Part shown: in pieces, positions 35,406 to 43,645 of the stretch | Layout: the number at the start of each line of letters is the position of its first letter | Numbering within the stretch: position 1 is the stretch's first letter | Assembly: GCA_044445965.1 (NCBI GenBank) | Contig: JBIOEJ010000006.1 | Location: 13,046-77,045, forward strand | DNA: 64,000 nucleotides | Direction: 5' to 3' | From: GAS188 sp044445965 | Lineage (GTDB): Bacteria > Pseudomonadota > Alphaproteobacteria > Rhizobiales > Beijerinckiaceae | Program-made: the position numbers and the translations under genes | Notes under the pieces: generated by a model | Databases searched by the model: none | The model's input: only the letters and a program-made list of their open reading frames with translations | What the model was told of the DNA's origin: nothing

Positions 35406-36659
35406 GTGACGCAATCGGCAAGGGCTGTGCGACGTGCAACCGCCGTCGGGCTGAACACTGCGGTGCATCGCAGCAAGGCGTTCTCGCGCGCCGGCGTCTT
35501 GGAGCGCATGTTCACTCTCGCGTTCCGCGGGCTCGTCTATCCACAGATTTGGGAGGATCCGGTCGTCGATATGGCGGCGCTCGACATCCGCCCCGACGAC
35601 CATATCGTCGCCATCGCCTCCGGCAGTTGCAACGTCTTGTCGTATCTGACGGCCAATCCTCGCCGCATCAGCGCGGTCGATCTGAACGGCGCCCATATCG
35701 CGCTCGGCCATCTGAAGCTCGTGGCGCTGCGCCATCTACCCGATTACCAGAGTTTTCTGCGCTTCTTCGGCGCAGCCCGGTCGCGCGACAATGTCCTTGC
35801 CTACGACACCCATATCAAGCCGCATCTCGACCCCATCTCGCGTGCCTATTGGGAAGCGCGGCGGCTCAACGGGCGGCGGCGCATCGGGGCATTCGCCGAT
35901 AATTTCTATCGGCACGGACTACTCGGCAAGTTCATCGGCGCGGGGCATCTGCTGGCGCGCGCCTATGGCTGCGACCCGAAGGCGGTGCTCAGGGCGAAGG
36001 GTCTGCCGGAGCAGCGCATCCTCTTCGACAAGCATCTCGCGCCGATCTTCGACAAGGCCTTGCTGCGCTGGCTCATCCGACAACCCGCCTCGCTATACGG
36101 CCTCGGCATTCCGCCCTCGCAATATCACAGCCTCTCGAAGGATCTCCCCGACGGCATCGCGGCCGTGCTGCGCCAGCGGCTCGAGCGGCTCGCCTGCGGC
36201 TTCGACATCAAGACCAACTATTTCGCCTGGCAGGCCTTCGGGCGTGGCTACGCGATGACGGGCGACGCTGCGCTTCCGCCCTATCTGCAACGGCAAAACT
36301 TCGAGACCCTGCGCGAGCGCGCCGCTCGAGTGGGCCTCGAACAGCGCTCGCTGACCGACTTCCTGGCGCAGAGCCCGGCCGACAGCGTCGACTGTTACGT
36401 CTTGCTCGATGCGCAGGACTGGATGAACGATGCCGACTTGACCGCGCTGTGGCGCGAGATCACGCGCACTGCCCGAGCGGGCGCTCGCGTCATCTTTCGC
36501 ACCGCGGCCGATGAGCGCCTGCTGCCCGGTCGGCTGCCGGCGCGAATCCTCGACGCCTGGAGCTATGATCACGCGAGCTCGCGCGAGCTCGGCGAGCGCG
36601 ACCGCTCCTCGATCTACGGCGCCTTCCATCTCTATCGGCTTGCGGACCGTTCTCGATGA
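35406..36659 (+). CDS. btaA: BtaA: S-adenosylmethionine--diacylglycerol 3-amino-3-carboxypropyl transferase
   Basis: First enzyme of betaine lipid (DGTS) synthesis: moves the 3-amino-3-carboxypropyl group of SAM onto diacylglycerol to give diacylglycerylhomoserine. The DUF3419 family hallmarks are PQIWEDPVVDMAALDI, the SAM loop IVAIASGSCNVLSYL, ISAVDLNGAHIAL and VLLDAQDWM near the C-terminus. GTG at 35406, after GGGAGG, gives 417 residues, the usual size; TTG at 35376 is an alternative. It overlaps btaB by ATGA. In rhizobia and Rhodobacter this pathway replaces phospholipids under phosphate limitation. Confidence 0.93.
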   Translation: MTQSARAVRRATAVGLNTAVHRSKAFSRAGVLERMFTLAFRGLVYPQIWEDPVVDMAALDIRPDDHIVAIASGSCNVLSYLTANPRRISAVDLNGAHIALGHLKLVALRHLPDYQSFLRFFGAARSRDNVLAYDTHIKPHLDPISRAYWEARRLNGRRRIGAFADNFYRHGLLGKFIGAGHLLARAYGCDPKAVLRAKGLPEQRILFDKHLAPIFDKALLRWLIRQPASLYGLGIPPSQYHSLSKDLPDGIAAVLRQRLERLACGFDIKTNYFAWQAFGRGYAMTGDAALPPYLQRQNFETLRERAARVGLEQRSLTDFLAQSPADSVDCYVLLDAQDWMNDADLTALWREITRTARAGARVIFRTAADERLLPGRLPARILDAWSYDHASSRELGERDRSSIYGAFHLYRLADRSR

Positions 36660-37306
36660 GCGAAGCCGGCGCCTTGATGGATCGCATCTATCGCCGGCAG
36701 CGCCATGTCTACGATGCGAGCCGCAAATTCTATCTCCTCGGGCGCGACGAGCTGATCGCCAAGCTGTCGCCGCCGAGAGGCGGCAGCGTGCTCGAGATCG
36801 GCTGCGGCACGGGCCGCAACCTCGTGAAGCTCGCCGGAGCCTATCCCGGCGTGCGGTGCTGCGGCCTCGACATCTCGGCCGAGATGCTCGAGACGGCGCG
36901 CCACTCGACGCGCCGCGCCGGTCTCGCCGGCCGCATCCAACTGGCGCAAGCCGATGCCACCCGCTTCGATCCGACCGCGCTGTTCGGACGCGCCTCCTTC
37001 GATCGCATCGTCATCTCCTATGCGCTGTCGATGATCCCGCCCTGGCGGGAGGTTCTGGCGCGGGCGGCCGAGCACTTGGCGCCCGGCGGCTCGCTGCATG
37101 TCGTCGATTTCGGCGATCAAGCGGGGTTGCCTGCCCCATTCCGCTTCGCCCTCAATCGCTGGCTGGCGATATTCCACGTGACGCCGCGCCTGACGCTTGC
37201 GGCCGAGCTCGCCGGACTGGCGAATTCGCGCGGCCTGCGCGCTCGATCGGCGAGCCGTTTTCGCGGCTACGCCATCTATGGCGTGATCGAGCGGCCGATG
37301 GTTTGA
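36656..37306 (+). CDS. btaB: BtaB: betaine-lipid N-methyltransferase
   Basis: A 216-residue SAM methyltransferase that trimethylates diacylglycerylhomoserine to DGTS. The SAM motif is VLEIGCGTGRNLVKLA (about residues 44-59), motif II is CCGLDISAEML, and ISYALSMIPPWREVL and GGSLHVVDFGDQAGLP follow. Its start overlaps the btaA stop, giving the conserved btaAB operon. The last 31 bases overlap the end of the convergent P-type ATPase gene. Confidence 0.93.
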   Translation: MSEAGALMDRIYRRQRHVYDASRKFYLLGRDELIAKLSPPRGGSVLEIGCGTGRNLVKLAGAYPGVRCCGLDISAEMLETARHSTRRAGLAGRIQLAQADATRFDPTALFGRASFDRIVISYALSMIPPWREVLARAAEHLAPGGSLHVVDFGDQAGLPAPFRFALNRWLAIFHVTPRLTLAAELAGLANSRGLRARSASRFRGYAIYGVIERPMV

Positions 37307-39279
37307 TCGGGGGCCAGCCGGGCATCTGCGGCGGAATCGGAAGGCGCGCCGGCGTCGCGGCTCGTCGTCCTCGTTTCGTCGAAGCGCAGCAGGCGGCCGG
37401 CATTGGCGAGCACGGCGAAGGTGCCGAGATTGTGCAGCACCGCCGCGACCAGCGCACCGTTCGGGCCGAGCGCTCCCATGGCGGCGGCCGCGATCACCGC
37501 AAGCGTCCAGCCGAGGCCGAGCGCCACATTGACGGCGAGCGTCGAGCGGCACCGCCGACTGAGCCGAATGCAAGTGGGCACGCGGCGCAGATCATTGGCG
37601 ACGAGCACGATATCGGCTGAGGCCGCCGCGATATCGGCTCCTTGGGCGCCGAGCGCCATGCCGACGGCCCCGGCTTTCAGCGCCAGCGAATCATTGATCC
37701 CGTCTCCGATCACCAGCGGGCGATAACCGGCCCGGATTTCAGCGAGAACGCGCGCCAGCTTGTCTTCCGGCAAGGCTTCGGCTTGGACATCCGCGACGCC
37801 TATCTGCTCGGCAACCCGCCGCGCCACGCCGGCGCGATCGCCGGTGAGCAAGAGCGGGCGATCGAGGCCGAGCCTGCGCAGCTCGGCGATGACGGCGAAG
37901 GCTTCGGGTCGCGGCTCGTCGGCGAGCAGGATCCAGCCGAGGAACCGATCGTCGAGCGCCACCGCGACCGCCGGCCCGTCATGAGCGGGCGGGCTGGGGC
38001 AAGCGACGCCGAGCTTCGTCAACAGCTCCTGCCGGCCGAGCGCCACCCGACGGCTGCCGGCGAGGCCCGTAACGCCGAGCCCTTGCAGCTCGCGCAGCCC
38101 AGATATCGGGCGGCGCTCGGCCGCCGGCACGGCGCCGGCGAGCGTCCTGCTGACCGGGTGCGTGCTCGCAGCCCCCAGGGCGGCGGCGATCCGCAGGAGA
38201 TCATCCTCGCTCACGCCGGGCGCCGGCAAGATTCCGGCGATTGCGAGACGGCCGAGCGTGACGGTGCCGGTCTTGTCGAAGATCACCGAGGTGACATCGG
38301 CGAGCTGCTCGAGAAAGCCCACGCCTTTGATGAGAATGCCGTGCCGCGCCGCCACGGCCACGGCGGCGACCGCGGTCGCCGGCGCCGCAAGCACCAAGGC
38401 GCAAGGACACGAGGCGACGAGCACGGCGAGCATCGCATCGGTGTTGTTGGTCGCGAACCAGGTGCCCGCCGCCAACAGGAGCACGAACACCGTGTAGCGG
38501 CCCGCATGGCGTTCCAGCAGCCGCGTGACCGGCGGTTTCGCCCGTTCGGCGGTCTGCATCAGCGCCACCACCCGCCCGAGCGTCGTCTCCTCGCCGGTGC
38601 GCGTCACCTCGACGACGAGACGCCCCTGCAAGTTGATGCTGCCGGCGAAGACGCCGTCGCCCGCCGCGATTTCGACCGGCACCGATTCCCCGGTGATCGA
38701 TGCGAGATCGACCGAGGAGGCGCCCTCGCGCACCAGGCCGTCCGTGGGAACGCGATCGCCGGCCCATAATTCGACCATGTCGCCCGGACGCAGATCCTCG
38801 GCCGCAGCCTCCTCGATCGCGCCATCCCGCCCGCGGCGGCGGGCTCCCACTTTCGTCAATCGGTTGAGCGAGCGGATCGCCTCCTGCGAACCGATCAGGC
38901 TGCGCTCCTCGAGCACATGGCCGACGATCATCACGATCGGCAGGATGGCGGCCGTCATCAGCTCCCCGGTGGCCCAGGCTGCGGCGAGCGCCATGGCGAT
39001 GAGCTGATCGGTGACGCCATGCAGGCTCGGATGGCGCAGGCTGTGCCAGGCGGCGGTCACGACCGGAATGGCGACGAGAGCGGCTGCCAAGCCCGCCACG
39101 AGATTGCCGAGCGCGGTCTCGTCGGGGAAGACGGCCTCCCAGAAGATGGCGATGAGCAGGAGCCCTCCGGCCAACAGGGCGAGCGTGACGCGCATCGCCA
39201 GCGACCAGCGCTCGGCGCGGCTGAGCATGCTCTGTGGCGCGGTCCTCTCAGGGGCGGGGGCAAGCGTGGTCGCGCTCAT
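37276..39279 (-). CDS. P1B-type heavy-metal translocating ATPase without N-terminal HMA domain
   Basis: A 667-residue metal pump with eight expected membrane helices. Visible motifs are the actuator TGESVP, the intramembrane metal site SCPCALVL, phosphorylation DKTGTVT, the P1B histidine-proline STHPVSRT, and GDGINDSLAL. No CxxC heavy-metal-associated domain precedes the helices. In the last helix pair the region reads VLHNLGTFAVLANAGRLL, lacking the aspartate of ZntA-type zinc pumps, so the metal cannot be assigned. The start overlaps the stop of the upstream SPFH gene (ATGA), making it the last of four coupled genes. Confidence 0.9.
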   Translation of the reverse strand: MSATTLAPAPERTAPQSMLSRAERWSLAMRVTLALLAGGLLLIAIFWEAVFPDETALGNLVAGLAAALVAIPVVTAAWHSLRHPSLHGVTDQLIAMALAAAWATGELMTAAILPIVMIVGHVLEERSLIGSQEAIRSLNRLTKVGARRRGRDGAIEEAAAEDLRPGDMVELWAGDRVPTDGLVREGASSVDLASITGESVPVEIAAGDGVFAGSINLQGRLVVEVTRTGEETTLGRVVALMQTAERAKPPVTRLLERHAGRYTVFVLLLAAGTWFATNNTDAMLAVLVASCPCALVLAAPATAVAAVAVAARHGILIKGVGFLEQLADVTSVIFDKTGTVTLGRLAIAGILPAPGVSEDDLLRIAAALGAASTHPVSRTLAGAVPAAERRPISGLRELQGLGVTGLAGSRRVALGRQELLTKLGVACPSPPAHDGPAVAVALDDRFLGWILLADEPRPEAFAVIAELRRLGLDRPLLLTGDRAGVARRVAEQIGVADVQAEALPEDKLARVLAEIRAGYRPLVIGDGINDSLALKAGAVGMALGAQGADIAAASADIVLVANDLRRVPTCIRLSRRCRSTLAVNVALGLGWTLAVIAAAAMGALGPNGALVAAVLHNLGTFAVLANAGRLLRFDETRTTSRDAGAPSDSAADARLAPDQTIGRSITP

Positions 39280-40334
39280 TGCTCTCCCCCCGGGATGACG
39301 AGGCGCGTGGCGTTGCGCGGGTCGATGGCCGTGACTTGACCGACTTTCTTCATGATGGGGCCGATCCGCTCGTTGAACACTTGCGTCAGCAAGGCCTCGC
39401 GCGACGAGGTCTTCATCTCCTCCGCGAGAGCCGCGACCTCGGCCGTCTGGCTGGTCGCCTGGCTCAGCCGCTCGGCGGCGGCGGCTCTTGCTCCCACGAT
39501 GATCTGGTCATGGCGCTGCGCGGCTTGTTGATCGCTGCGCTCGGCGCCGGTGCGCGCCTCGGCGATGCGCTGATCGGCGCCCTGAATCGAGGTCAGCACA
39601 TCGTTATAGGCCTCGGCCGCCCGCGAGCGCAGGGCCGCGGAGAGATCGATGCGACTGATCTCGACGCCGAGCCCGGCCTTGCGGTCGGCGAGCTCCGCGA
39701 GCCGGCGGTTCATCGCTGTCAGGAGATCGAGATGGAGCTGTTGGCGCTTCCCCGCCGCGCGGCTCGCTTCCTCGGCCGGCCGCTCCGGACGCGCAACCAT
39801 GATGTCGTCGAGCTCGCGCGAGGCGATCAGCGACACCGCCGAGCTCTCGTAAATGCGAAACAGCGCCGGCTCGACATGCATGGCGGCGAGCACATAGGCC
39901 CGCGGATCGGTGATCTGGTAGTAGATGTGGGCGTCGAGATGCACGACGCCGCCGTCACCGGTCAGGAAAAAGTCGCTATTCGACCGGGCAGCCGCATCGT
40001 TCCTCAGGCCGAGATTGTTGTTGGGGGCTGGGCGGGGATCGTTGGCGCTGCTGAGCCTGATCTGCGTGTCGCGCGCCGGGATGATGGTGACTTGCTCGAT
40101 CGGACGGGGCCAGGCGATCAGGAGGCCGGCGTCCTTCACCCGATCGAACTCCCCGAAACGAAGCACCACGGCGCGGCTCTGGGCCGGTATCTGGCGGATA
40201 TTGCTGATGCACCAGAGCGCCGCGAGCGCCAGCATGCCGATGAACACCACGCGGAAGACGATCTGCAGCGATTGCGCCCAGGCCCCTTTCGGCTCGGGGA
40301 CCCGGTCGAGCAGCGGTTCTCCCATGGCCGTCAT
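39276..40334 (-). CDS. SPFH/band-7 protein, HflK/HflC-like (third of three)
   Basis: A 352-residue membrane-anchored SPFH protein. One N-terminal helix (IVFRVVFIGMLALAALWCIS) is followed by the band-7 domain (QIPAQSRAVVLRFGEFDRV, DAHIYYQITDPRAYVLAAM) and a long Ala/Glu/Arg-rich coiled coil. It resembles HflK, which with HflC cages FtsH. The start at 40334 overlaps the previous gene's stop (ATGA); the frame upstream is an antisense-type shadow of that gene. It ends coupled to the metal ATPase, suggesting it organises or regulates that pump or a protease in the same membrane domain (inference). Confidence 0.86.
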   Translation of the reverse strand: MTAMGEPLLDRVPEPKGAWAQSLQIVFRVVFIGMLALAALWCISNIRQIPAQSRAVVLRFGEFDRVKDAGLLIAWPRPIEQVTIIPARDTQIRLSSANDPRPAPNNNLGLRNDAAARSNSDFFLTGDGGVVHLDAHIYYQITDPRAYVLAAMHVEPALFRIYESSAVSLIASRELDDIMVARPERPAEEASRAAGKRQQLHLDLLTAMNRRLAELADRKAGLGVEISRIDLSAALRSRAAEAYNDVLTSIQGADQRIAEARTGAERSDQQAAQRHDQIIVGARAAAAERLSQATSQTAEVAALAEEMKTSSREALLTQVFNERIGPIMKKVGQVTAIDPRNATRLVIPGGEQ

Positions 40335-41347
40335 TGGGCAGGCGCCGGGGACAGTGCCCAGCTCGGCATCTGCGGCCCGTCGATCAGCACGCGGAACGGC
40401 GCGGCATCGGTGCGCAGGAAGATGCGGGTGTTGGGGTTCGAGATGCGGTCGAGCGTGTCGAGCGAGCGCAGCAGCGTGTAAAGCTTCGGATCGGTGTTGA
40501 ACGCCTGGCTGTAGATGCCGGCCGCTTCCTCCCTGGATTTGGCTTCGATGCCGGCGGCCTCCGCCGTCGCATTGGCGATGAGGATGCGCGAATCGCGCTC
40601 GGCATTCGAGCTGATCTCGGCGGCCTTGCGTTGGCCTTCGGCCATCTGCGCGGCCGCGGCGGTGGCTCGCTCGGCCGCCATGCGCGACACCGTGGCGTCG
40701 AGCGGTCGAACGGGGAGCGTCAGGCGCTCGATGCCGATCTGCTGCACGCTGATGCCGTAGGTGTCGAGCAGTTGCTTGTCGAGCTGCGCCGAGAGGCGCT
40801 GCTCCAGCGCGCCGATCTCGACGCGGCCCGGATCGGTGTTGATCAGGCTCGCGAGCTCGAAACTGGATACGGTGATCTCGAGCGCGGATCCGAGGAAAGT
40901 GCGGATCTGGCCCGCGGCCTCGGTCGGTTGGTTGCGCACGGCGCGCAGATATTGGCGGATGTGATCGGGGTCCGCCTCGACCCGCCAGGCGACATAGGCC
41001 TGCACCAGAATGCGCAGACCGTCCTTGGTGCCGACATCTTGCAGGCCGCTCGACGTCGTCTTGAGGCGCAGATCGACCGGCAAGGTGGTCTCGAAGGGAG
41101 GCGGCAGCTTCCATCCGAGGCCGGGCTCGATCAGCACCCTGACGGGATCGCCGAAGCGGCTGACGACGAGCGCATCGCCAGCGGTGACCAGCACCGAGCA
41201 GGCGGCGAGCAGGGCGGCGGCCGCGACGAGCCCGGCGACGCCGAACCGGGCCGCCGTCGCCAAGGGGTTCGTGCGGATGGGGGCCGCATCGTCATGATGA
41301 TGATGGTCATGATGCCCAAATCCATGGTGTTGGTGAGCATGCGTCAT
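40331..41347 (-). CDS. SPFH/band-7 protein with His-rich N-terminus (second of three)
   Basis: A 338-residue SPFH protein. The cytosolic-side N-terminus MTHAHQHHGFGHHDHHHHDD holds ten histidines in 20 residues, a likely metal-binding tail. One helix follows (GVAGLVAAAALLAACSVLVT), then the band-7 domain (DALVVSRFGDPVRVLIEPGL, YVAWRVEADPDHIRQYL) and a coiled coil with AERDSRILIANATAEAAGIE. The overall plan is that of HflC. It is coupled at both ends by ATGA overlaps. The His tail beside a metal ATPase supports a metal-related role for the operon. Confidence 0.86.
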   Translation of the reverse strand: MTHAHQHHGFGHHDHHHHDDAAPIRTNPLATAARFGVAGLVAAAALLAACSVLVTAGDALVVSRFGDPVRVLIEPGLGWKLPPPFETTLPVDLRLKTTSSGLQDVGTKDGLRILVQAYVAWRVEADPDHIRQYLRAVRNQPTEAAGQIRTFLGSALEITVSSFELASLINTDPGRVEIGALEQRLSAQLDKQLLDTYGISVQQIGIERLTLPVRPLDATVSRMAAERATAAAAQMAEGQRKAAEISSNAERDSRILIANATAEAAGIEAKSREEAAGIYSQAFNTDPKLYTLLRSLDTLDRISNPNTRIFLRTDAAPFRVLIDGPQMPSWALSPAPAQ

Positions 41348-43353
41348 TTGTTCGGCTCCTTCTCGCCGATATCCTCGTCGGGAACGGATGGTGGTGCGAT
41401 GGCGCGGAAGCTGCGCAGATCGATGATGGTCTCCCCGCCGGCCGCCGCGATGCGGTGGTCGAGGAGCGTGATCGGGGCGCTCGCGAAATCGCGCGTGATG
41501 GCGGCGAGATAGCGCTCGAACAGATAAGGCGATCCGGCCGCCACATAGGCATGCTCGTCGGTCGCGAAACGCAGGGCATCGGATTGCGCCAGGGTGACCC
41601 GTTCGACCGCCGCCGCCTGGGCGCTGGCGATCTTCTGGGCGGCGCCGCGCTCGGCCTCGCTCATCACCCCGATGGCTCGCCGCCTCGCCTCCGAGATCAT
41701 GGCTTCGGATCTGATCCGCGCCGCTTGCACCTCGTGATAGCTGTCGGCGGCCTTGGCAGGGGGATGGATGGCCTCGACCACCACGGCGACGAGCTCGATC
41801 CCGGTGCTCGCGCCGTCGAGCGCCGCTTGCAGGTTCTGCCGCAGCTCCTCCGACAAGCCTTCGCGCTTCTCGCCCAAGGCGCCGAGCAGGGTGCGCGTCG
41901 AGAAATAGCGCGCCAGCAGCCGGCCCGCGAAGGCTCGCAAGAAGGCCTGCGGCTCGGCGGCCCGGTAGGCGCTCGCCAGCGCCGCTTCGTCGCCGAGCCC
42001 GACGCGCCAGACGAGCTTCACATCGACGTCGACGATCTGGAAGGCAGAGCGACCGGCAGCGTCGCTCGCGATCAGATAGCTCGTCTCCGTCGGGTGGCTC
42101 TCGTCCCAGAGCCGGTCGGCGCTCGGCGGCGCGGCAGCCTCGACGCCGACCATCTCCTGACCGGGCAGCGCCGACATCAGCTCGACCAGCGGATTGCCGA
42201 GCGACAGCGCGTGGATCACGCCGAAATCCACCCGCCGCACGATCCCGAGCGGCCAGGGTAGGCCGATATGCAGCCCCGGCCGCAGTACGGCGACCGGCCG
42301 TCCCAAGCGTTCATAGATGCCACGTTGGTCGGCGCCGAGAATGGTCACCCCCGTCAGGCTCCAGGCGATGATCAGCAACGCGAGCAGCACTGGAACGATC
42401 GCCGAGCGCAGGAATTGCAGCGCCCAGCTGCGCGACAAATCGACGCCCAGTTGTTCCTCGAGAGATTGCCGCCAGGAAGCTCGCGAGGCGGCGTCGGGCG
42501 TCAGGAGGGCCGCGATCGAGCTCGAGACGCAGGCGCGCGCCGTCGCCGGCTCGGCTCTCGGCTGGAAGAAGACCGCAATCGCCCGCAGGGCGAGCTCGCC
42601 GGCTATGGCGATAAGCAGCAGGTGCAGTAGCGGCTCCACGAAGCTTGTCACGGACAGCCCGTAACCCTCGAGCAGCGAGGCGACCCCTTCGCCGACGAAA
42701 GTCAGGAGAGCCGCCCGCAACAGACGCTGCAGGGAATGCGCCTCCGGAAGCCGCCAACCGGCAAACCCCGCATAGGCGCGTTCGGCCAAGAGCAGCGGAA
42801 AACCCGCGACCAGGGCGACGGCGCCGCGCGCCAAGAAGACGCTGTCGGGAGGCCGGCCCTCCGCGATCATCGGCCAGTCCCTGGTGAGGGCGACGATCGC
42901 GGCTCCGGCGCCGAGGATCATCGCCAGCGCTTGCAGGCCGCTGCCCGGCGAGCGAACGCGATCGAGGCGCGTCAGCATCCCTCGCGCGGCCGCAACAGCC
43001 GTCGCCAAGCGCCATTTCCGGGCACCGTCGTGCGGCGGCTCGCCTTCATCGGCCCGCGCCGGCAACGGCCCGCGCCTCCCCGACAAACGCAGCTGCGCCG
43101 CGAGCGCCGAGGCGAGAAATGCTCCAGCCAGGATCGCGAGGGAGGCACCGGCCAGCCTGATGAAGACCGGATCGATGTCGTAGCGCACGAGAAGCACGTC
43201 GGCGCGCTGAAAAATCGCGGCGAACAGGGCAAGGCACGCAGCCAAGCTCGCGAGCCCCACCAGCGCCAGCGAGGTGCGGACGCGGGCCGCCTCGGCCAAG
43301 CTTCGGTCTCGCGGCTGGTCCGCCGGTTCCAACACGGTTCGTTGGTCGAGCAA
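41344..43353 (-). CDS. Large polytopic SPFH/band-7 protein (first of three)
   Basis: A 669-residue protein whose N-terminal half has about six or seven hydrophobic segments (near residues 27-49, 66-90, 138-158, 172-192, 205-225, 246-268 and 335-357). The C-terminal half is an HflK-like SPFH domain (GADQRGIYERLGRPVAVLRP, LVWRVGLGDEAALASAYRA) with a coiled coil and the closing VAAGSPYLFERYLAAI. Ordinary HflK has a single helix, so the multi-helix front is unusual. The TTG start at 43353 has GAGG seven bases upstream. It opens the four-gene operon that ends in the metal ATPase. Confidence 0.82.
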   Translation of the reverse strand: MLDQRTVLEPADQPRDRSLAEAARVRTSLALVGLASLAACLALFAAIFQRADVLLVRYDIDPVFIRLAGASLAILAGAFLASALAAQLRLSGRRGPLPARADEGEPPHDGARKWRLATAVAAARGMLTRLDRVRSPGSGLQALAMILGAGAAIVALTRDWPMIAEGRPPDSVFLARGAVALVAGFPLLLAERAYAGFAGWRLPEAHSLQRLLRAALLTFVGEGVASLLEGYGLSVTSFVEPLLHLLLIAIAGELALRAIAVFFQPRAEPATARACVSSSIAALLTPDAASRASWRQSLEEQLGVDLSRSWALQFLRSAIVPVLLALLIIAWSLTGVTILGADQRGIYERLGRPVAVLRPGLHIGLPWPLGIVRRVDFGVIHALSLGNPLVELMSALPGQEMVGVEAAAPPSADRLWDESHPTETSYLIASDAAGRSAFQIVDVDVKLVWRVGLGDEAALASAYRAAEPQAFLRAFAGRLLARYFSTRTLLGALGEKREGLSEELRQNLQAALDGASTGIELVAVVVEAIHPPAKAADSYHEVQAARIRSEAMISEARRRAIGVMSEAERGAAQKIASAQAAAVERVTLAQSDALRFATDEHAYVAAGSPYLFERYLAAITRDFASAPITLLDHRIAAAGGETIIDLRSFRAIAPPSVPDEDIGEKEPNK

Positions 43354-43474
43354 GACGACACCTCGTCGTCATCCGCCGCCTCCGGATGGGCGGCGAATGC
43401 CGGGGAGAAGTTAGCCCAGCCTGACCCTCAGCGCCATGTCTGCGCAGGGCGGGCCGCTATCACCCTCTCCGCTC

Positions 43475-43547
43475 GTTTCCGCGAAGGCGGGAACCCAGCC
43501 CTGCCAAAAAACAAGTGGAAAGTCTAGATTCTCGCTTGCGCGGGAGT
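43475..43547. repeat. Facing pair of diverged intergenic repeats
   Basis: Left unit (43475-43498, containing CCGCGAAGGCGGGAACCCAG) and right unit (43524-43547, containing CTAGATTCTCGCTTGCGCGG) are imperfect inverse copies of a GC-rich dispersed palindrome common in bacterial intergenic DNA. They lie in the about 290-base gap between the TonB receptor stop and the SPFH operon start. No gene is seen in that gap. Confidence 0.5.
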
Positions 43548-43645
43548 AAGCGGACAAGCGGTTGGACGGCGAATGCGACTTCCATAACGGTCTCGCGAGC
43601 GCGAGAAGGACAAGCACGCGGCGGAGCGAGGACCGGCGAGCCTCC

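Noticed and set aside
40335..41114. Upstream extension of the third SPFH frame to 612 residues
   Set aside because: It overlaps the second SPFH gene on the same strand and is Arg/His-rich shadow sequence; the ATGA junction gives the real start.
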